Source of the DNA: Apostichopus parvimensis
Taxonomy: Eukaryota > Echinodermata > Holothuroidea > Aspidochirotida > Stichopodidae
Reading direction: 5' to 3'
NCBI GenBank assembly: GCA_000934455.1
Contig: KN885461.1
Span: 1-46,157 of the forward strand
Length of the DNA stretch: 46,157 nucleotides
Positions 25,501 to 34,500 of this stretch are shown piece after piece; the stretch's first letter is position 1, and each line of letters starts with the position of its first letter. Under the pieces are notes generated by a model. It saw only the letters and a program-made list of their open reading frames with translations. It was not told where the DNA came from and did no database searches. The translations under genes were made by a program, and so were the position numbers.

Positions 25501-28500
25501 CGGCTATGAATAATAGTTGTGATAGATCGGGGAACATATGTAACTGTACAATCAACAGCTGTAGTGTATCTCTAGTCAAACGAAGGTCATATAAAGAAGC
25601 CTAAAGAAGCTCTTGTTAGTTTGAATGGCATTTTTTACAGAGTATTACTCAAAATAATATCATAATTGCAATTGGAACAAGCTAAGACACTCTTCTAGCA
25701 CTTCTTGTTTTATAGCAGCACTTTGAATTGAAATTGATAAATATTGCAATCATGCTAGTATATCAAAAAATTGCATGACATAGAATTAACTCATTAATTT
25801 GTTCAGACAAGTTTGCAGTTCAAGATTGAATTTTTTTATTGTTAAATACTATTTAGGAATTTGTTTTCACATGATTTTAATTACTATCTACGAAAAGTGT
25901 CAGGCTGACAACATTTTAATGGCAAAAATTCTAACCAAACTTCAAAATGCTGCTTTCATACCAGTTGAAAGTGATGATTGAATATATTTAGTGAATTTAA
26001 TTCAATCACAGTTTATGGCTTAGGTATTTCACTTTTTAATTTGTTTTTCATCATTTGAAATGACATGTGACTATAATAAATGCCTCAACCCTAAACGAGC
26101 TAGATGTTATGTAATGGCTATGTAAATTGATTAGTTTGTTATTGCTATGTAAATTGATTAGTTTGTTATTGCTATGTAAATTGATTAGTTTGTTATTGCT
26201 ATGTAAATTGATTACTTTTTTATTGCTATGTAAATTGATTACTTTTTTATTGCTATGTAAATTGAATAGCATAAAAGATGATGAAAATCAACTCAAAAAG
26301 CTGCTTTTACCATTTAATGTACAGAAGGCTTATGAACTTTACATGACTTTTGTAGATTAGAGTATTTGTGACAGGTCTTTGTATTTTATTTTTGTAGGAG
26401 AATGGAGGCAGCACTAGCTACTATTGGCAATGGTGGTGAAATTGTAAAAACCATTGTCCTTCAGGAACCAGACTTCCATATTGATGGTATGGATACATGC
26501 CCATGGCAACTATCTTTATGCAGGACTGTGCATTGTACCTCTATATTCAAAGTACTTAATATATAGCAATAAGATGTTAGTTTAAAGTTCACTCATATAT
26601 TAATTAGGAACTAACTATTGCAAAGGGGAGTCAGTTCATGTGCTTTCTTAACCATCTATGATACCTGCAAAAATATTGTTTATGTTGATTGCAATTGACA
26701 AGTCTTTCCACAATTTGCATGTAACTGGACAACAAATCAGAAACACATCTTCATCTATGAAGCTTAGTTTCATAATGCTAGGAAATAATGGTCCCATTAT
26801 CATATATTTAGAAGCTTTGTGTCTTGATTTTGGTAAATGTTCAATGCTTATCATGAAGTTTGTAGCTTGATGAAATAGTTTCCCTCTACAATTTTAGTTA
26901 AGGCGATGTCAAAAAGTTACAAATTTCTTATGATGATGTATTTTACTGTCATCGAGTAACACACTTTCGGAACTGATTTTCATCATTCTTTACTCTTTTG
27001 GTGAATGTATGTAGCAGGCTGTGTTATTTCAATCAATTGCAAGTAATGTAATTGTGAGTAATACATGTTTATCTCCTTCCATGTAGGTAGACTGCAGTTG
27101 AGTTCAGGCGCTCAGAATTAAGAGAACTGAAAGCTTTCTCTGCCATTGGCTGCATACTTTTATAAGTGCAAGAAAAAAAACGACATCAAAATAACCATTT
27201 TTCTTTTCAACACCAGACGAACTTCAAACAATATTGGATCATGGAAAAAGAAGACTTGATAACAAGGATGTTTTCGTTCGACGTTTTAACGTCGATAATG
27301 CAAGCCTAAATGATTCTCAGAAGGAAGCTGTCCGGTTGGCATTGATACAGCCCTTTACTGTCATTCAAGGGCCTCCAGGTAAGAAGATTCTAGCAGTAAT
27401 TTTAAGTGATATGGCTATACTACCTGCACCTCACTTAATTTCTATCCTAAGGTATGAATCTGTACCCATCAATGTCAAGGAGGTTTGTAATCGTTTTACT
27501 ACTTAGCCAGGTCTCAGTTACTGCAATAAAATTAAATCATGGTTTTCAAGTGTGATTAGAAGATAATTTATAGCAACGTTAATCTTAGTTAGGCTTCTTG
27601 CGTTTACACGTAATACTGAATATGATTTTTCTTGCAGAATCTGTAAAACGTTGGTTAAAATTGTCACTGGTTTTTTAAGAGCATGTCTGGATTAATAGCA
27701 TCTCATCATGAGGTTTGGGAGTCCTATGATCGATCATAAATACTATAGTACAATACTTAATAATTATAACGAATTGACAAGTTAAGCAAATGCATTGAGT
27801 TGATGTAGATATGTACAAGACAAAATTAAGAAGGGAAATAACTCTGAATAGGATCATGATTTTCATAGTAGAAAAAGTGGCTGGTTGCAAGTCATGCGGT
27901 GAAGTGAGAATGCAAGTTGCTTTGAATGTCCTACTTTAACACAAGTATTACAAAACGTACTAGAAATATACTTTTGATTTTTATGCTTTTGATTTTCATC
28001 AAGCCTGATTGCATTGATCAGCAGATGTAAGATCCAAAAAGGTGTATTTTATATTAATGACAAAAGTCATTGGGTTGAAAAATGTCAAAGCAGCTAAAAT
28101 CATATAAAGTCTCATCTTCCATTTTCATCAAACTTAGTCATAATATTAACATAAGATGGTATGCAGGTAAACTGGTTATATATTTAGTAATGTTTGACTC
28201 AGGCATTATTCCACTGTTTGTTAGTAGAAGCTGCATTATTAACTAAATCTTATTTTTTTGGTATTTTCTGTCAGATCATCCTCAGTTAGTTGTTTGGGTG
28301 ATTGCGGCCAGGTAGCTGGCTAAAGCAATTCTTGCATGCAACTTTAATTTCCACAGGTTCACTGGTTCTTCCTTGTTCTGTTATAACCATATTTGGCTTT
28401 AAGAATAACAATACCGCACTTTTAACTGATTTAAAAAAGGCCCTTAAATGATGTAGAAAATATTATTTATAGATAGAAACCGCTGCTATAATGAACCAAT

Positions 28501-31500
28501 CTTTTCACTTATTAAAACCAAACTTGGTTTCAATTTATTGTGAATAAAGTTAAAAGTATAGTCTGCAATTAAATTGTTTGAAACTTTTCTGTTATTGAAG
28601 GAACCGGTAAAACAAGAATGGGTGCTTACCTCACAGTTCTCCTAGCTGATATCAACAGAGAGGTTAAAAATAAGAAGCAGATTCTATATTGCGGACCATC
28701 AAACAAGTCAGTGGATGTCATTGCAAGTAAGTTCAATCAACATTTCCTTTCAGCCAGGCTATAGCTTCCCCTTCACACATACATGTGTACAAAATTTATG
28801 AACACACAACTGTGTTTTACTTTCAGACTGAGGACCCATTGTTTTTTCCATTGTTCAAATCCATGTACCCTAACCTTAATAATACCACGTAACAATAGAA
28901 CCTTTGCCAGGACATGGTGATTCTTTAGAAATAACATCCGAGGACCTGGAATTCTTAACAATAGAATTCTTGCGAGGACATGGTGGTTCTTTAGAAGTCG
29001 CATCCGAGGACCTGGAATTCTTTTGTTCAAGTCCTCTGTTAGAATCCAAAACAACACCGGTATGTGTGTATGTATATATGTACAATGAATGTACATGTGT
29101 ACAAAATCTTGCAAGAACATGAAATCGTTCACTAGGGTTCAAACCAATGATGACAGGAATACAAGTCGGTAGTGATCATATCTACTTCACCATTTCAGCT
29201 GTGCCAAAGTGTGATGGTGACCAGGGGAATTACTAATGGAACTAAATTGGCTTATACTTAACTTAGAAATTGTCATCACGAGAGACTCATTTAAAGTGAC
29301 AGCAATATTACAGTAATGCTACTAGTTAGTAAGTAACTTTTCACAAGTTATCTTCAAAAGTGCGGTTGAACATGCCGGGTCAAATTAGGGATGACTTGTG
29401 CTAGTCGCTTGGTCAGTTTGGGCTTTTTTCTCCAATGCAAGTATTTGGTTTGTAAAACTTGGAGTGAACTGACCAGAAGATATCAATGTGTCATGTTCAT
29501 TTGTAATATGAAAACTATCTAATGTAGTAATAGTTTACTTAGTTCAAATAGTTTACTTGTCAATATTCTACATGAATTGTTTCCTAGATATTTCAATTAT
29601 ACAGATGATATTTAGGTCACTATCTATTTTCGTAAGCTTTCATTTTAATATAAAACTGTGGAGCTATTTCTTTACTTCAAACAAAATATCAATAACAAGG
29701 AATGCATTGACTTGTTATAATTGGCTTAATTGTAATTCATTTCCATTTTGTTTTGTCAGTGTACCTCCAAAAATTTAAAACAAAGAAGATGAAGTTTGTT
29801 CGTGTATACAGTGACTTCATAGAAGAGTTAGATTTTCCGATCCCTGGTGTTGAAAGTGCAGAGAGGAAGTTCACACGTGACATTGAAGATGTACAGAAGA
29901 CAGATATTCAAAAAGACTCCCTCCATTACCTCATAAGGTCACAGAATTGCACTTTTAGTGTAAAGATCAAGCAAATGTACAAGAAGCTGAAGGACGGTAC
30001 TCTCCATCCAACATTGAAAAATATCAGGGACTACAAAGCTCTTGTTAAGTTTGCTAAAGTAAGTCCATATATGTTGCCCTTTTCCTTTTTTTCCCTTATA
30101 TTTCCTACAAGTCAGCAGTTACGACTTTTTCATGAACTGCACCCTACAAGCAATATAGAGAAAGAAGTGATATTTGGTAAATATGGTCGGCAATTTTATG
30201 TATGATTTATATGTTCATACAACATAATATTAGTTTCCTGGCGTTGATACATAATTTTGCAGAATCGAATACTCGGTTGATGTAATCATAAAGGCTCATG
30301 TATGCTGCATTCACATGTCAAATCTTATAAAGCCATGTGCACACTTCCCGTCTGAATGGGTACCCGAATCAGCTCCTCCAGTGATCTAAGTTTTCGATAG
30401 TTTATGCTCAAGATCCATAGTCTTACTTCTCACCCTGTGCAGTGAACCAGTAATGAGCATTTTCTGTTTACCAGTGATTGTTTAATATTAATTATTTCTT
30501 TGTGATTGTTTAGAACATTTATGTAAACTTTATATTAGTTGCAGTCATGCAAATGCATACTTCCTGACTATGACCACAAATTTCCATATTAAAGTAGTCA
30601 AGTTGAGTCTGGTTGCAGTCATGATGGCTGTGTGTCACAAGCTTTATATTAAACAATGTAAGATGTGGATGCCCTACACAGAGAAGGATATTTTTTTTAC
30701 AATTGCAATGCATGAGTTGAAGGTCAGCTCGATCAACAACAACAGTAACGTTATCATATCAAACCAAAACGTAATGAAACTGTAGGTCTTTTTGAACGTT
30801 TTTATCTGGTAATCTTGAGACATTTCATTAGCTAACAACACTACAAGATTTGAGCTAGCCTTGTATTATCCAATTGACTACATCCACTTGATATAACAGG
30901 GGTGTAAAGTGTTAACCCTAGCCTAACTTTGGGGATAACTTTTACTATAGAATTGAAGAGCTCACCAAGTATGATTAGCATGCCTAAAATTTCATTGGCA
31001 TCGGTTACAATATGCATTATGATCATAAAGACTAAATCTCTCTACAGCTTTTTCTATCCGATATCTTGATGATTTCCTTCTGGTTGTTGAACCGGTCAGA
31101 CAACTTATGATTATCAAACACAGATTCTTTGCTGTACAATTACAAGTCTATTACTTGAATCCCCACTTAATTACAAGAGCTATATAAATTTGTTGGTTCT
31201 GCTTTTCATGGTCATAACAATATATATACCCACATCAATTTAAGTTATGTAATATTTTAAGAGTTAAACATTCAGTATTTTTTTACAAATGTGCAATTCA
31301 CTAATCAGTAAATTAGTGGAATATAATTAAGTACTTATTGTGTCTAATATTCAACCTTCTTTTTTTCCCCCTTCTTTTTGTCCTCTTTACAAATCAAAAT
31401 TTTCTCCTATGAAAAATGTCAGCTTTTTGAAATATGATATTGTCATTTGTCAAGTGTGAATTTGACCCATAGATATAAGATTTTGTGGTTCTCCGCTGAA

Positions 31501-34500
31501 ATTAAATATATTATAGCATCATTATAAATTATGTATCATGCCTCATTAAACTTCTAACTGATTCATAAGTGTTATGTTTAGTTTTCAGAAATCAATAATT
31601 ATATAATATGAAATTATATATAAAACGTGCACATTTATTACCAAATGAAATTTGTTTTTCATATCATTACCATGTCATAACAAACAAAACGATCCAGCAG
31701 TACATGGTTGTTTGAAAAGTGTGACACATAGGTTTTAAATGCAAGGATTAAATTTTGTTCATATTGGCATCAATGAATGGAAATAAAATTGTTTTTTGAA
31801 TTTGAAATTTTGAAATAATCATCATAGATTGAAGTTCTCAAGAAGATGGAGGTGATACTCTGTACATGCAGCGCATCAGGTCATTTCATTCTGAAGGAAA
31901 ACTTGGACATTCTACAGTGTGTCATTGATGAAGCAGGGATGTGTTTTGAACTAGATACCCTCGTTCCACTAGTGTGTCATAAACCCAAACAGGTTGTGTT
32001 GATTGGGGATCACAAACAATTGAGGTAGGCATCAAATTATGACATAAAACATTTCTTTAATGAGTAAAACATATAACAATAGAAATGGCTATATTTCTAT
32101 TCACATCAACAATTAAAAATATATACAATTGTAAAGTGATCTGCTAAATCTCCTATCGCAATCTTTGACTTCTTTTATAGATGGTTTTTAGATTAGAATG
32201 CAGAGCCAGTTGTATTATTTAGTACACGCAGTGTTGTGCTTTTAAACTTTTAATATTCAGGGAAATGATGGAAAGGAGCAAAAGCAGAACATGGAATCCA
32301 TGTTAAGTAATAGATTTATTACTTATTAACAACCTGTCAATCATATTAACGACTGTCTTGTTGTCATGCACACTTGAAGGAAAACAGTTATCTTCCAATT
32401 AGCTCGTGGAAGCTTATACTATCTTGCGTAGCGATTGTGCAGTCCAAAATAACTTGCACAAAGTTGAAGTAAGCTTGCACTAATAGACACCTGTAGTCCA
32501 GCTGTTAATCTTTGCTTTAAAGTATAGCTGGTTGTTATATTTGCCATCATTTTATTGTCGAAGCTAAGACTACTTCAATATCAGAATTAAAGTATATTGT
32601 GTGTGTGTGCTTCAGCTTTTTAAGAGCTGTGTGAATATCTTCAGAATGTGTATCAAGAAAATGTTTACCCATATCACTCTAATGTTTTGCAATAATAAAG
32701 TTTATAGACCTGCTGTTAATCAAACTAAAGCTAAACTCTCATTCTCTGTCATATAAAACTCTGTCATTCTCTGTCAGTGTGTCATAATCCTGTCATACAC
32801 TCAGTTTTGTACCATGTTGAATGCAAGCAGGGTTTTTATTTTGTTTGTTTTCTTTTGTGCTGTAGAGTGAAAATTGTTATTTTGCGATGATGTAGCCTAA
32901 AAATCCTAATAAATTTGGAATCTGATTCTTTATTAAATGCATTTCATATAGACCCATTGTCCAAGAACCACGTGTCAAGCAACTTGGAGCTGATATTTCA
33001 CTGATGGAAAAGTACCAAGGCACTGCACACACATTGTCGATTCAATACCGTATGGTGAGTCAGCCATTTAATTGTCAGTGTTTTATATATATAAACTCTG
33101 TTACACATACTGGTGAAGTATAAGAAAAGGTACGTAGGAAACATTTATTTTTTTCTCAATCTTTGTATTGATTCACAGAATGTGCATACACCAACAAAAT
33201 GACATGGGAGACAAGATACCTAACACAAATGATACAGTTGGTTATATATAATTCCGTTGGGGTTTCATGCCATATATGATACTGTCTTGATGCACTGTGT
33301 TAGTCTATGGACACTGAGTTACTTTCAGTGTTTGTGAAACCTGTAATTGGTCACAATTTGCTGTAGCCCTCTTTACACCACTGTAAGATTAGTGCACCTG
33401 CATGTATTTATTTAAACAGGGATCTTATTACATAAAAGAATTGTTTAGTTTGTGTATTAAGGTCGGCCATTTTTATTTATTGAAATTTGTTTGCACATTC
33501 TGTTTTGAAGCATGAAGAAATCTGCAAGTTTCCATCTAAAGAATTTTATGACAACCAGCTCGTTACTGACGAATCAGTAAATCTACGCACGCCCGGATTA
33601 CCAAGTTATATTTGGCCTGGCAAAGATCAAGTGCCACAAGTTTTCTGCCACATAGAAGGCTTGGAAGACACACAGACTGTCAAAACATCAGAAGGCAACG
33701 AAAATTCAAGAAGTAACCGCATTGAAGCAAAAGAAATTGTAAGTATGAACTTGAAGCTACTTTTCAATAACATTAAGTTTGATTGTGTCAAGTTTATCAA
33801 ATAGTATAGAAGAAAATGTATAGTTAAGTTAGCTTATTTACATCCCCTTATTTCGAATTATAAGAACGTTAATAGTATGGTGCTACCATGTTTGTATTAT
33901 GCATTCATAAGTTTGTGTTGCCATGGAACTTTATAAACATCAAATATTGTCATGAAATTGTGGATACCATGCAACATTTTGTACATTCTTCTTGGATTTA
34001 CCAATTCTGAATGAGTGGATGGTTGTAGAAACGGTTGGCCCATTTTGGCATGTTTAGCTCCTTTTGGGACACTACATATAATCCTGTAAAGTATATGAAG
34101 TGAGATGGGAATTCTTGATATACTGTAAATATGTTACATGATGGTATGCAACAGTTATTATGACCATACCTAGCCGGTGTTAATTGACAAATTTGTTATA
34201 AAATGTCCATCCAATTAGTTTTCCATCACATAATTCACCATCTGCTCACTATTTTTTTTTTCTACATTCAGTAAATCAGTTATTTGGCCAACTGCGCTAT
34301 TACTGATTGTTTTGTATCATGATTTAGCGAAAGTTCGATAAATGTCACCTGTTCAATAATAGTGTGCTAATTTTCATAGTAGGCATAAAGGCACTTGATA
34401 TCAAATTGCAAAAAGCGACTATATGCTGCCAAACATTAGAGCATTCCCTTTCCCACAGCTCGAGGTTATTCCCACTGACTCATTTTGCAAAAACTGTGAC

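Noticed and set aside
26117..26274. CRISPR-like regular repeat
   Set aside because: Units are contiguous with no spacers and the DNA is animal.
26051..26360. Repetitive open frames on both strands (LLLLCKLI-type and NLHSNKK-type peptides)
   Set aside because: Pure translation of the 27-bp minisatellite.
28773..29142. Open frames on both strands in intron 21
   Set aside because: They lie in the MITE-like element with its internal duplication.
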